64,000 nucleotides of DNA from Balanoglossus misakiensis (Eukaryota > Hemichordata), in NCBI GenBank assembly GCA_040954595.2, contig CM082576.2, positions 1,364,001 to 1,428,000 of the forward strand, read 5' to 3'. Below are positions 36,375-50,300 of the stretch, piece by piece; position 1 is the stretch's first letter, and each line of letters starts with the position of its first letter. The notes beneath the pieces are model-generated. The model worked only from the letters and a program-made list of their open reading frames with translations, made no database searches and was not told the origin of the DNA. Both the position numbers and the translations under genes were made by a program.

Positions 36375-38355
36375 CTATATAAACAATATTATTAGCCTGT
36401 AATGTTAACGTTTGAAATGTATTTTATTGGTTTTGATATAAGCAAAATACAGAACATAAAACAAGAAATTGTACTATACTGTCTTCAAGTTTTATCTCCT
36501 TAATACTCACAAGTATAAACACTTCATAAATTAACATTTCGATTGATGCATTCTACTTAAAAGCATTAAAGTACAATGACAGTTGAACTCCCTGAAAAGT
36601 TGGTTGAAATTGTATCGATTTTGCAGCATGGAACTCTTGAATCTCTTTTTGCCTTTTGTTTGTTACAGCGAGAATGTTCTCTTTAATCACATCTTAAGCA
36701 TGCTGATAATGAAAACTGAAATTATCATACTGGATGATTGCATCTTGGAAGAATAAAAATGACAAGATCCAGATGCAATTGCGAGTCTTGATTTAACATG
36801 AGAACAAAATAAATTACAAACAGTAAAATACTGAACTTCTTTTTGCTCTCCATCAAAATGAGGATGGCATCCAATGAAACGCAGGTTCTATATAAATCAT
36901 GAATATGCAAGATGCCATCTTGTCCATGTGTGGTATTATTTCTACATCACTCCCGCCCTAATATATATTTACAAAACGTCTAATCTAACAGGCCTTAAAC
37001 TGTCATCAGAAGTCAAGGGTCACATTTAAGCCATGAAATAGAGTTTACACTTCTTTTGGTATCTTTAATTATTGGGTGCTGAAATTCTAGATGTGTATAC
37101 AAAAGCACCAACAGATGAAAATCTTCATGCACAAGATTTGGACTTGTGTCCATCTTAAGTGAAGACTTTTCTGAAATGACAACAATGTACTAGCAGATGT
37201 GGTCTTCCCATGACACTGAAAAATTTGAGCTCTGTAACAGATCTTTTACACTTCTGTGAGACAGGTAAAGGTAGTAGATGAAAAGACCCATGAACAGACA
37301 GGGCCTACAAACTGTATGTGACAAACCCAAATTTCAGATGCACAAAAGTAGTCACAACACTCGTACACATACAAACACACTTGGGAATAGATGTATTCTG
37401 AATATGTGTATTCTGGTGTCTGTTCATATGCACATATTTGCACATACTTCTGTCTGTTCTAATTCAATTTTCAAATATTTTGAACGGAAATTCAGCCAAT
37501 TCAACTGCAACTTGATTGATATAAAGGTTGTGATGCCTGCTTCTACTGAAGTATATATTTTTCACTTGACTATTAGTTTGTAGGTGAACTTTAGGGATCA
37601 GGATTTATGGGGACAAAACATGATTGAAAAAGGGTAAATACTGGGCACAGGCCTGGATGTGTTTGGGCAAGTTGAAGCAACTAGCTTGTGGAAGATGTCT
37701 TCTGAAATGACAATGTTCACCCCAGAACAATTAAAGAGTAAGTATCATTTTTGGAGGGAAAAAAATAGAAACCAATTTTCATAAATGATTACATTGCTAT
37801 GCAAATAAACAGAAATTCCTGGGGAGAACACTGTTCTAATATATATAAAAAAAATACTGGCAAAATATAGCAAAATTCTTTCACTGTTTGAGTTCTAAGA
37901 AGGATGTATATATGCCTTTATTAACTATTTTGCCATCTTTGCATCACCTTTACATAAAACAAAACAAAAACGGGGAGAAAAATATTGTAATTTCATGACA
38001 AGTTGCCACAAGCAATCAATGCATAGGGTTCATGACTCCAATATTTATTTGAAGACTAAAATTGAGAATTTTTAAAGGAGAAATTTACTGCATCTTAAGT
38101 TAACCAAGACAACATGCTTCCTTTCAAAGGATTATTAATAGACTTTGTATCAAATTTCATGATATCAACATTTCCCCCCATCAGAAGACCCCTTACTTGA
38201 ATTTTCAAAAAGGAATCAACTACTGTATTACAGAAAATATCCAATTCCATTGGCTCTCACTGAGTTAATCATTTATGACTGTGTTGCGCCAAGCATGCCC
38301 TAAACTCAGGAAAGGAACAGTCATGAACTCAACATGTTTTGAGGTCTATCTGGAT
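36375..38355. other. 3' UTRs and spacer between ACTMAP and PNN
   Basis: The two genes converge here. No coding frame is supported. A minus-strand AATAAA (complement of 37916-37921) could be the PNN poly(A) signal. Confidence 0.4.
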
Positions 38356-41300
38356 TCACTCATCTTGTATTGTTTCTTCTTTATTATTACTCTCTTCTTG
38401 ATTTAAATCATCCTCATCTCTTCCCTCCCCTTCCCTCTCTCCCTCCTCCTCCTCCCCTTCTCCCCCCCGGATCATTTCATTATCTCCCTCATTTTGTCCC
38501 TCAACGGTTTCATCCATCTTACCTTCCTTACCTACATCATTATCAGGAACATCCTCTTCTGCCTTCTCTTTTTTAACTGGTTCTGTTTCCATGACAACCT
38601 GTGGTTCAATAAACTCAATGGTGTTTTCTTCAGCAAGATCATCCATTTCTACATCATTACCATGACTACCATCATGCCTTGTCTTACCCTTCTCCTCTTC
38701 TGTGTCTTCACATTCTTTGTTCTCTTCTTCTTCAAGTTTTCTTCTTTCTTCTCTTTGCAACTCAATTTCCTTTTCTTCCAGCTTAATTTCCTCCTCAGTC
38801 TCAGTTCTTCTCTTTTTCATGATTTCTGCAAATGACACAAATCAAACAATTCATTGTCAATGATAAAATCCCCGCTGGATTAATTAAGGAAAACGAGAGG
38901 AAATCACAGCCAAATGAAATCAGTCAAGGCATGTCTGCAAGAACACTCACTCCAGCTGAATGCAGAGAGGACAGACAGACATACAGACAGCTTCCATGTA
39001 TGTGAATACAGGAGCTAAAACCCAGTGATCTCTGACTTTGAAAAATTTAAGCCATTATTTGCACAATAATCAGCCTAATTGAAAGCATCAATTTTCACAA
39101 CCTAGTAATATTATCCTTTCCTGTTTACACAGAATTGCTTTGTAAGTTATAGTTTCATAATTTCTATGTGCGTCACTGTTTAACTCTGGAGGGGATTGGA
39201 TAATGAGGCAACCTTCAATCATAACTTATTAAAATGTGATTATTGTCATCCCTGACTTGGTGTGAAAATATTATAACAGACTTCAATGAGATAACACCTG
39301 TTTGATTGTTATCACAATACAATATGCTCACACCTTCACTTCCCAGGAGATGTTCTTAATTACCTACAAGATAATGTACTGAAACAATGCACCATGGTAA
39401 TTCCTTTTTCTAGTGTGTCACAACACACAAAGGAAGTAACAATGAAAATGATGCAGTGAGTGCAGTGGGCACAGTAGTTATCACATGGGGTACCCTTGTG
39501 TGCAGCATAATTTCTGTGAGTAGTCAGTCCTTGTGCAGTTAGAATGATGTGAAGAGACTGAATTACTGCTCTGCCGGGACTGCAGCTTCTAACACTGTTA
39601 TCTCTGCCAGCGGATTCGGAGGATGGGAAAATTGACGTACACATGATAAGACTAGTGACACTGGAGACGAGTTTTGTTGTGCATGACAGGCAAGGCTGAG
39701 GACTTACGTTGAGAGATACGGAGCTTTCAAGCCAATAGGTGTCAAGTTGGAAATGGATTTTCTCTAATGTGAGTATACTGTTCTACTCAAGGATATCACT
39801 TACAAACCTCTGGAAGGTAAACGTAACTACATATACGACATATATTCTCCAGTGATCTCGGATAAAAGACAAAAGACATGAGCAGAAAATGATTGCAAAC
39901 ATCCAAATATCAATCGTCTCAAGTCATAATCAAGGTATGGATGGTATTCTAATCGCTAAGATTTCTTGTAGTTTCGAAAAATGCAGCTTTTAGTTAATCC
40001 TTATCAAAATAGTGTAAAAGTATCAGCTGGATTGAATGAGGTGTAGAGTTGATTTATTTATTTTTTTAAATATCGGTACATGTTTGTTACGTACACTGCT
40101 ACAATACAGAAGCTGCTTTTGACGGTTAATACTTTAATGCAATCATTAATCATTAAAAACAAGGAGAACCCATAAAAGATACAGCAAATTAAACATAAGC
40201 CAACTATATATGCACTAAAGGAATAGTACTATCCACTGAAACTACACGTAGATTGTTATATACAGAAAAAAATGCAATATATTAATTCACAGACAGTAGA
40301 AGGCCATGGCTATGATTAATTCTATGATGCTATTTAATAAATGTGGAGATTATTTCTCAAGTACCCTGGAACGAGTACTGTAATAAATACCATAGAGTTT
40401 ATTCTCTAGTCATGTTTATAAAATAAAACTATTATGGTTTGTTTCATCAATAGACTAGTGCATACTCTTGTGATTGACGTGTTTATAATGTTTTGATATT
40501 TAAAAGTGAGATGGCGTGGGGGGGGGGGGGGTTTATTGGAATACTGAGTCTTCCTGATACTGACAATAATCAAAAGACTTGTATTTTTATGGGATTTGAC
40601 TTCAAAACCTACTACATGTATTACCAATTTATGTCGCAAAGACATAAATGCTCAAAACCATTAAGCCACATCTGTACCTCAGAATGGTGGTTCAATAACC
40701 GAGCAAGGTTGTTGAGTGCGGCTGTCGCATGTAGCATCAGCTTTAAGAATGTAACACATACACGCAAGCTCCAAACTACACACGCATACAGTTTTCATTG
40801 TTCAAGTGAGCAGCAATCAAGCAATATGATTTCCACTTGGTGTTAAGTTAAAATGTTAATCTGAAGATTGGCGATAGTCTACAGAGATTAATTTTACATT
40901 GAGCTTGCAGTTGTCTCTAAAAAATCCGCTGACGATGCATCTTTATTCCTCGCTCACAGTTGTTGAGAAATCAATACAATCTAGAGAGATTCAATTTTAT
41001 ACCTGGGACTTCACCATGACAGTTGTTGATGAATTAAATTGTGGAGAAATCACACAACTGTGACTGTCTAAACAGAAATAGGTGCATTTGCATTTGACAG
41101 CTACTCGGAGAATTTAAGTTACACTAGATTAATTTGTCAGAAAGGCAGATCAATCATCAGTCTACAGAGATTTAACTTGCAGTAGACTTGACCATGACGG
41201 TTGTCTAGAGATTCAAGTTGTAGAAAATTAACATGAGCCTAGAGGGAATAGCATTGATCAACATTTCTGCGCTCCAGCTGAAATCAAATCTGAAATGTAG

Positions 41301-44300
41301 ATAGCATTGCCTTTCAAAAGCACTTTTCTACCAAATCCGATCATGTTGCCATTTGCTTTTAGACCAGAACGTCATCTCACCATTTTTTGCCTAGCCAACC
41401 AAACCCCACACATTGCTCGATACCCATATACAATGTACTGCCCTCTAGTCCTGCAAAATTGTTCAGAAAATCCCACTTGTATCAGAGATAATAACGGCTT
41501 GATAGCCTCATTATTTGTTAAGATGTAGAGATCATATTGAAAGATTTGCGAAGTTTTTGTATAATGAGGCTTACATGAAGGTCAAAACAGCTGCTAGAAT
41601 TTATTTCATACACTGTTGATGAGCCTGCAGTGACTACAATCTTATCAATGACATAATCTAAAATATTTGATTTAGTGTCATTAATTTTGAAACAGACACT
41701 GAGTGATAATGTATGTCTGCATCAATGAGCAATGAATATTCATGAATACATGATGACGTATCTCTAAACTATGGTATTGACATCCGCAGACCTGATCCAG
41801 AGATTTAAGTTATAAATGTACCAGATTTATTCCTCATGATAGTGGATAAACATAATAGTCTAGAAATATTCAATTATATGACAGTTGTCTGCAGATTTTG
41901 GGGTTGTAGAAAATCAATTCCTTAGTTCAGGGCTGATATTTGTTCAGATTTTCTTGTACGTCAAATCTGCTCCAGGCCGGAGTCAAGAGATTACAGTATT
42001 AGAAATTACACAGTTCGGGATCCTAGAAATGACTTCACTGTACATATTTTAGTCCGTTTTATCATGTTATCCTTAAATTTTCATAAAAATCAGGTATGAA
42101 TGCAAGAGTTCAATGGCTTTTTACAGTACAGTTAGAATTTTTGAAGGCTAATAAGTATAACTTCACTTCACTCACAGAAACGGAATGTTTCATTTCTGAT
42201 TATCATCTTCTTATTTTTAATCTTTTTCAGAGCGGTTAAGGATGATGATGACGAGAATTATGGTGTATACTGTAAGCTGCATTAACCAATATTAGAGTTG
42301 ATGAGAGGAAAGCATGGAATTCACATCATCCGAAGCTCTCGAAAGTCACCAATTACATTCAACACACAATGACTCTGATGCTGATAATGACTACCATGTG
42401 AACTCTCTGTCATCTTCAGAGGCCTGGATAGCTTTTCAAGTTCTAATGATGTCAGTATTCTGTATCAGTGGCACATTTGGAAACATACTCACTATTGTGG
42501 CAGTGTTTAAGACCAACAAACTGCAAACCATACCCAACTACTTCATTGTTAACTTGGCAGCAGCCGATCTCATAGTATGCCTGTTGCTGGAACCTTTCTG
42601 CATCTTTACCATCATACACAAGGGATGTTTCCTGTCTCAGGCTCTTTGCCAAATGCTGGCAGTAGCCACTGTCACAAGCATGGGTGCCTCCGTACTGAGT
42701 ATGGTTGTCATTGCAATAAACAGGAGCATAAACATTACGAAACCTCTGCAGATCTATGAGGATCTTTATACAAAGAAGAGAACAGTGTGGATGTGTATAG
42801 CAATATGGCTCGTGCCCTTAATTTTCTCCTTGCTTTTCTTGTTGCCAATGAAATTTGCCACATTGGCATACAACCCTGTTATCCTTTCATGCACACTGGT
42901 GCCCTCAGGGAACACACCAAATGTTCTCTTGATATTCAACTTGGTAAGTCTCGGGATATGCTACTCTGTTCTGCTGATATGCTACATGAAGATTTACAAC
43001 ATTGTACGTCTTAACCGTAACCGTGTTTGCGGCCTTCAAAACCAACAGCCTAGTAGTAGTAGTACTACTGATAATCCTCTTCAGGGTGACTTGTGTAGTC
43101 GAGCCAAGCAGATTGAACTCCATGTGGCCTTCAATGTTCTTATCATCTTTATTCTGTTTTTGATATGTATGTGTCCATACATGGTAGTGTCATCCATTGG
43201 TGTATCTGAGAATCTACATCCTTCTGTTGGGGCTCTGATCACTATGGTTGCATACGCCAATTCATCTGTCAACTGCATTGTATATGCTTCTCGAAACAAG
43301 GTCTACAGGGAGGCTTATTATCGGATCTTAACCAGAAAATGTACTACAACAACCTGATTCAAAACTGGGATAATGGAGCAACACAAAGGCAAATTATATT
43401 TAAACCCTAAGAACAGAACTTGTATTGTCCTGATATTGTGCTCACAGTTAACAAGGTTCAATAGGGTTTATTGTTGGGAATGAAAATTAATAAAAAACAT
43501 TTTATGGCTGCCAATGATGATTGTCTGTTGATTGACTATTGCTATATTTGCAATGTAAAAGCCCTGTTGAACAGAGCTTTTCACATTATTTAAAACATAA
43601 TTTTGTGCTAACCAAGAGGCAAGTATCAACGGGTTATCAAACACTCACAGATATTCAACATACAAGTAAATAATTTAACAGATAAATAATAAACTAGTTA
43701 TAAATCAAATATGGCTGCAAAACTTGCTATATCTTATTCAATGTGGAGTTTCATTTATCAGGCTTACATAGTGCAGCCAAAGGGTTTATTTTTCACTCAA
43801 AAATACACTTCAAATATTTATTCATTCAAACAACTTTCACATGATGTCCTCCTTCAGCGCAACCCTGATTTTATACAAAGCAGCATATTTGTAGATGGTC
43901 TGCATATTACAAATCTGGAGACTTGAGATATTCATCATTTTATAGAGAGTTACGCCTTTTTCATCAAAACGTAACACTGGAAGAATCGTTGCCTCAACTC
44001 CAGAGATCCAAGTATCTGAAGCAATGAAAAGACTTCCAGTCTTCTATTGAGTTTGCATCACTTCAGAAACCCCTCAGGTCGAAATTTGACTTTATGTTAC
44101 CACACAATCATTCAGGCCTGAAAGGGTTAAGTAGTACATGTGAAAATGAAGCTGGCACGCTGTTTTCTCATGAATTTCAGTTTTGTGTATCATTCTTCAT
44201 GCAAGTTGAGACCTTGTCAAATAAACCTATGATGCTTGACAAAGAGTCTCCTAGGAGATAGTGGCCTGTGGGTAAGGTACCGGTAAGAACCAGACACTCA

Positions 44301-47300
44301 GGTGACTGAAACAATTTTTTGTAAAGAAAGTTGTACATTAGAGTCTAGTGATGGGCCTATCATACTGAGTAAAGATAAGGTGACACACATCTTAGGAAAA
44401 TGTTGATCACAAATGTATATGCCAATACATTTCAAGAAATGGTTGGTGTTACCCAAAAGACACACTGGTTTTCCAGTTGATGAAGTATTTGTTGACATAA
44501 CTGCAAATTACAAATCAAACCTGGACTTTTATTGAAATCACAGCGTTTGGCAATTTCTTGTGAATCGTGCTGAGTTAGTGTTGTCAATACAATTGACCAC
44601 ATTTGGGTTTTTCTGATGGTGTGGATGCAATCAAATAAAATAAACAGGGATGAAAGTTATAAGAGAAATTCGCTCAAATGTCAGCATGTTCTCCATCATG
44701 TTTGTTGGAAAGCAATCAGTGGAAATCAAACATTTTCTGGCAGCCCAATATGCGATATGAACAATTTTGTGTCAGTTAATTATGGTTTAAGAAGAATAAT
44801 GATATGAACAGTTTTCTTGTGTTACAGAGAAATTTGTGTCAATGATGTCTCATATTTGCTTCGAGGGTTTACTGCTAGATGTTACTTGTCACTACAGGTT
44901 GCTATGGCAACAACCTTTAGCAACAAAAAGTGAGTCGCCATAGAGTGTTACCAAAGGCTCTGAACTGCATGATGTCTTGGAACATTGCCAAAATTGAAAT
45001 TTCTCAAATTCCAAATATGGTAGCAGCTAACAAACCTAATTCATTTTTAATATCCATCAGACATTTGTCTTTTATTCAGCAGCTATTTGTAGAAGAAACA
45101 GACCTTTATTTGTGGATGATGGGATACGTAAAAAATCTTGACAGAAATGAACAAAAGAGTTTTCTTCTGTGTGACAATGTTCAAGCAGTAAATTTCTGGA
45201 ACAATTCAAATATAAATGTGATGTTTATAGATAAAGCCAAGCTGCAGAATTGGAAGATAATTATCATTCATGATCAAGTAGAGAGAACCTTGAATGGTTA
45301 TTACAGTCTCACTAATGTACACCTTGTTACACCCATCAACTCCAAAGAAACCTCTCTCCCACACTCCATTAACAACTTCCTTCACTTAGACTGTGATGTA
45401 CAAATACCTTTTTCATCGTAAATGCATCTTCCTGAACTGCTCTAGATACAGTGAGTCAGTATCAAGCGGCAAGGGAATTTGCCTTTAAGTAGAGCAATAC
45501 ACATCAATATGCGAGAAAAACGCCTTAAATTGAGAAATTGTCAAAGCAATCTAATCTGTTAATCCTGCCATCATATCTATGAATTATTTCACAAGAGATT
45601 TTAGTAACTTTCCCAACTGATGCCAAAGGATATTTAAGCAGTTTAAACATGTATACAACTGTACACAACAAAAAATTCACAAAAATTTATTTAATTTCTT
45701 TTCCAGTTTTATTGCAAAATTTATGCTGGAGTAGAATTGTTTCAAAACCAAAATGAAATATGGTATTCATCATCATGATAACAAGAACACTGATATTAAA
45801 AAAATCAACTCCATGGGATTTACAAATTTGTTAGCATTTGAATTTCAAACATTGTTTAGTTTAGGATATCCACCAGTACTATTATTTAACATTTTGGTTT
45901 TGATAGCTTAGTGGCTAATTTGCATAGCAATACTGTGAGATGGTTGATTACCAGCAACCCTGTATCATATGAAATCTGAACACAGTATTAATTGAAAAGC
46001 TTGATTAGATAGCCCCTTAAAGGCTTATCCTTTGAATCTTGGGTAGGGCATTTGATAACCCTTACATATATCAATATCACACTCCTTTTTAATCATAACA
46101 CATGACCTCAACCCTGGCATTTTGCTGCAGGAAATTAAAAGAATGGCATCATCTACTTTGGAAAGAGAAAGTCATAAATAATTTAGGGTTATGCTGTTTG
46201 ACAGTGATTTAACTTTACATAAATCATTTACTTAACAGCCTTCAAACAAGGCCTTACTAGGTAAGGGCACTTTGTACACTAGACACTTAGTAAAATCTAT
46301 TGCTTTACTACATGTCACTTGAACTTGTACAGCTACTTTTAACTCCAATGATAGCATACGGACAGCAAATAAAGTATTATTATTATCAACACCTTTCTGT
46401 TGTGGCTTCTTGAGGACCTGTCCAAATGCAGCAAACTCCCAACAATATCTTTCAGTCTGATGAAGGCAATCTTGCATACTGTTACATGTATAAATACATT
46501 TCCAAAAATAACCTGTCATCAAGTTACTTCATATTAAGCATCAAAATTCATTTGTATCTAAAATAGCATATACAAATGATTGACAGTTAAACTGCCAATT
46601 AAAGCAATTTTACATGGATACCCATATTTAATATTCTTTCCTAGTGTTAGTAAGTTACCATTTAATAAATGCTATATGAAACTCTTCAATTGTGGTGGAT
46701 TTAATGCACACTGATGTCAAAACAGTTCTTGGATTACAATTCTCTGTGATATCCATCATGTATAACTAATTAACTGTTTGACTTTATTAGAACATGCAAC
46801 AAAAGTGAAAAGAACTTCATTGTACAGCTTGTCACAAGATTTTAATGAAAAACCCATTTTGCCTAATTCAGAGCACACAGGTATTACCTGTGGATGTTTA
46901 TATTATACAAGAAGCTTTAATCAGCTACTGTTATTTGTTTAAATAATTATAGAGATGGCAAAATAAAGGTGTACTCTTGCAAACCTTCTAAAATTTTAGC
47001 CTTTTCTTCTATTTCTGTGATTCATCATTGCTTGAACTGAGTCTGACTGAAGAATTTTTGTTATAAAACAGTTGGAAACCCTCCTTCTGAATATAGCCAA
47101 TGTATTTGAAGTGGACTACTTAAATCCATACATTGACATCAGCATACAATTAAAAATAGTGGGAAAGTAAGTCAACAACTATAAAACTGTTTTATCGGTC
47201 TCGCGATGGTTTAATAAACCATTAAACCTGTACCATTTATTGGCTACATATTGGAAACAACTATTACAACCTGACCTGACTACCCATGGAGTTAATAAGT

Positions 47301-50300
47301 GCAATATAGTACCCTAATGGCTAGTGAACGTTGATGTTATGTGGATTTCTTTATTGAACTGATGTGATCACCATGGCAAATCCTTTAAAATAAGAAAACA
47401 TACTGTTGTGGATTCTGACAGCATTTGCAAAGAGACCAGTCACAAGGATGATGAAACAACACTGTAGGATTTCTCACTGATGGTGACAACGCTGGCAAGC
47501 CGGGGCTGAGGAATAAGAATTTTAATGCAAGAAATGGACAAACTCCATGGAGAACTGCTCAGGAAATTTCACGATGTAACTTGCAAGAATCTGATGTGGT
47601 GTGTATGGTGACGGTGACAACATCAGGCAACAGAAAGGAAAACACCCGTTGGAAGAAAACAACTTGGACAATACAATCTTCATACCCAGGACAAAGAAAG
47701 GGTGTGCCAAAAAGGATTAGATGAAATCACTTGGAATTATAAATGTGAATCTGAGTACATGTACAAACATCTGCTCAAGCCAAAGTGTATTGGATGGCAG
47801 CCATTTTGTGTAATTTGCATGAGTGGTCGTAACATGTGGAAGTACAACAAAATATCTAATTAGACTTCTTCAGTTTACACTAATTGGTTAAAAGCAAGCT
47901 GTTGCTACTTGTTATAAAAATGACCTCCTACTCTGACTCTCTTCAATTCCTGTTCACAGCATGTAAGACTGTCGCGTACTGAACATCTATGGCTGCAATG
48001 AACAGCGAAACAAACACAACAGATGAAATAACCCAGTCAATCCGCATCCTCCATATTGCCTTCGTTTCACTTTTCAGTATCTCCGGGATCATAGGAAACA
48101 CTCTGACGGTACTGGCAGTCTGCACAACACCAAAACTGAAGACAATACCCAATTATTTCATCGCTAACTTGGCACTGTCAGATCTGCTGGTATGTGTGAT
48201 CTGTGAACCTTTCCATGCAATCAGCATCTTCTACCAGAAGTGGACTTTGCCACATGAACTATGTGTCTTCCTGGCTATAGTGCTTCTTACTTCAGTGCAC
48301 ACATCTGTCATCAACCTGGCTTGCATTGCAGTCAACAGATACATCAACATAACTGGAGTGTCCACATGTCAAAGAATTTACACAGTAAGAACCACTGCTG
48401 CAATGTGTATATTTTCATGGTTAGTTCCATTGCTTGTGTTCCTACTGCCACAGGCTGGATGGGGTGAACTTGGCTTCAACAACAAGGTCATGGTTTGTGG
48501 TTTCTCATTGAGCAGAGAAAACAATACCTTTTCAATGTTCGTGACTGTTGCACTGTTGGCCACAAGCTACATAACCATTATCATCTGCTACTTCAAAATC
48601 TACAGGTTTGTACATGCCAGTCGTCGCCGGGTAGCCAATCATAACGTGAATGCAGCAGCATCTACAGTGGGTAGAATTTCCACTATAACACAGCCGTCCA
48701 TGAAACAACCACATAAAGACACAAAACTAGCAGTGAACTTATTCATTGTTTTTCTGTTGTATTCCGTCTGCTGGTTACCGTATGCAGTAGTCACCAATAC
48801 AGCAAGGAGTATGGGAATCAATTTCAGTCGATCGGTCTGGATTCTTGTTACATCACTTGCACTACTGAACTCATCTCTAAATTTTATCATCTATGCGTGG
48901 CGAAATAAGCATTATAGACATGCCTACATCAAGATACTCAGCTGTCGAAAGTAAAATCCACTTACAAACAAGTGTGTTGGTCATTTTCTAGAAAACATCA
49001 CTTCATGTTGTTCAAAATGCCTTTTTTGTCAAATAAGTGTATATTCCTTGATCACTCCACATATAAATTAAAAATTCTTTAAGAATCCATGATAACTGTA
49101 GTGTAATATACATTCATAACCAGATATTTCTTGTATTCTGGAATTTATTCATTTCAAAGAAGCCATATATTTAGACAAAAAACTAATCTGTATAAATTTC
49201 CAAGAAGCCATATGTTAAAAGTCATCATCTGTAGTAAGAGTAAATTTCCGAGAAGTGCTACAATGACGCAGCCATTAAGTGCAATTTGTGATTTTCCAAG
49301 AAGCCATACGTAACACACTAATAAGGGCAACTTCTTTTATTCTCTCATCATACGCCTCTTAGCAAGATGAGTGTGTATCACACAGGAAGACAAACAGAAA
49401 AAAAGCCTGGGTCAGGGTTGCATAAGGATAAGCCTTTGGATGGATTTTGAACAGGTGAAAAATTTGAATGAGTTGGTTTTGAGAGGGTATACGCCCACTT
49501 GTTAATTTTACTAGCCAGTTATCTAACCACCGTGGGCAAGATACAGTGCAAGACGAACATAACTTGATTTCATAACCTGCAGTGATTGTATAAGTTGTGT
49601 TTGCCATGACAAATGGGGTGGGGTGGGTAATTAGACACGACTTCAGCCAACAATTATTCTGCTTTCAGGGAGTAAGCCCTGAGACAGTCAAATTAAGATA
49701 CACGAGAACAACGGACAATAACTACAGGAACATGTTCAAATTAGCCACCTACCTTCCATTATTTCTCTGGATTCCTTGAGATATTTCGTGCTTGCTGACG
49801 ACATCTTGGCAGGCTTGTAGAAAATTGGAGGCTTACTTTTAGTTCTAATGAAGTTACACAAGTTCCTGTTATGAGCATCCCATTCTTCTTGCTAAAGAGA
49901 GAAAATCAATTAATATTGAGTAGAGCCAATTATGTCAAGAAATTCTTGGTAGTATCTGTGTGGTATCTGCAATCCTTAAAGGGTGTATGGCCAGCGTAAT
50001 TCCTCTATATGGTCAAAAATCATTTTACTATAAAGTCTGGTTAGTCAAAAACAGAAGAATATATTCTTTATTATACAATTTAGTCTTGGAGAACATGGCA
50101 TCACACAAATCATGCACAGATGTGTAGAGCTGTAACATGCATGTACTCTCTTTAATATTTTACAAGCATTTTGATGATCGATTTTCCAGACAATTTTCAC
50201 TTAACTTGATGGAAAGCCATGTCTTTTAACAGCGGTGAAGTTTTGAAATGTCAGGGGACAGGCAGAGTGTTGTGGACCATGGCTAAATTATATTCAGTTA

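Noticed and set aside
38494-38835. 113-codon Phe/Leu-rich plus-strand frame resembling a membrane protein
   Set aside because: It is antisense to the Glu/Lys-rich last exon of pinin; GAA/GAG/AAG codons read as TTC/CTC/CTT.
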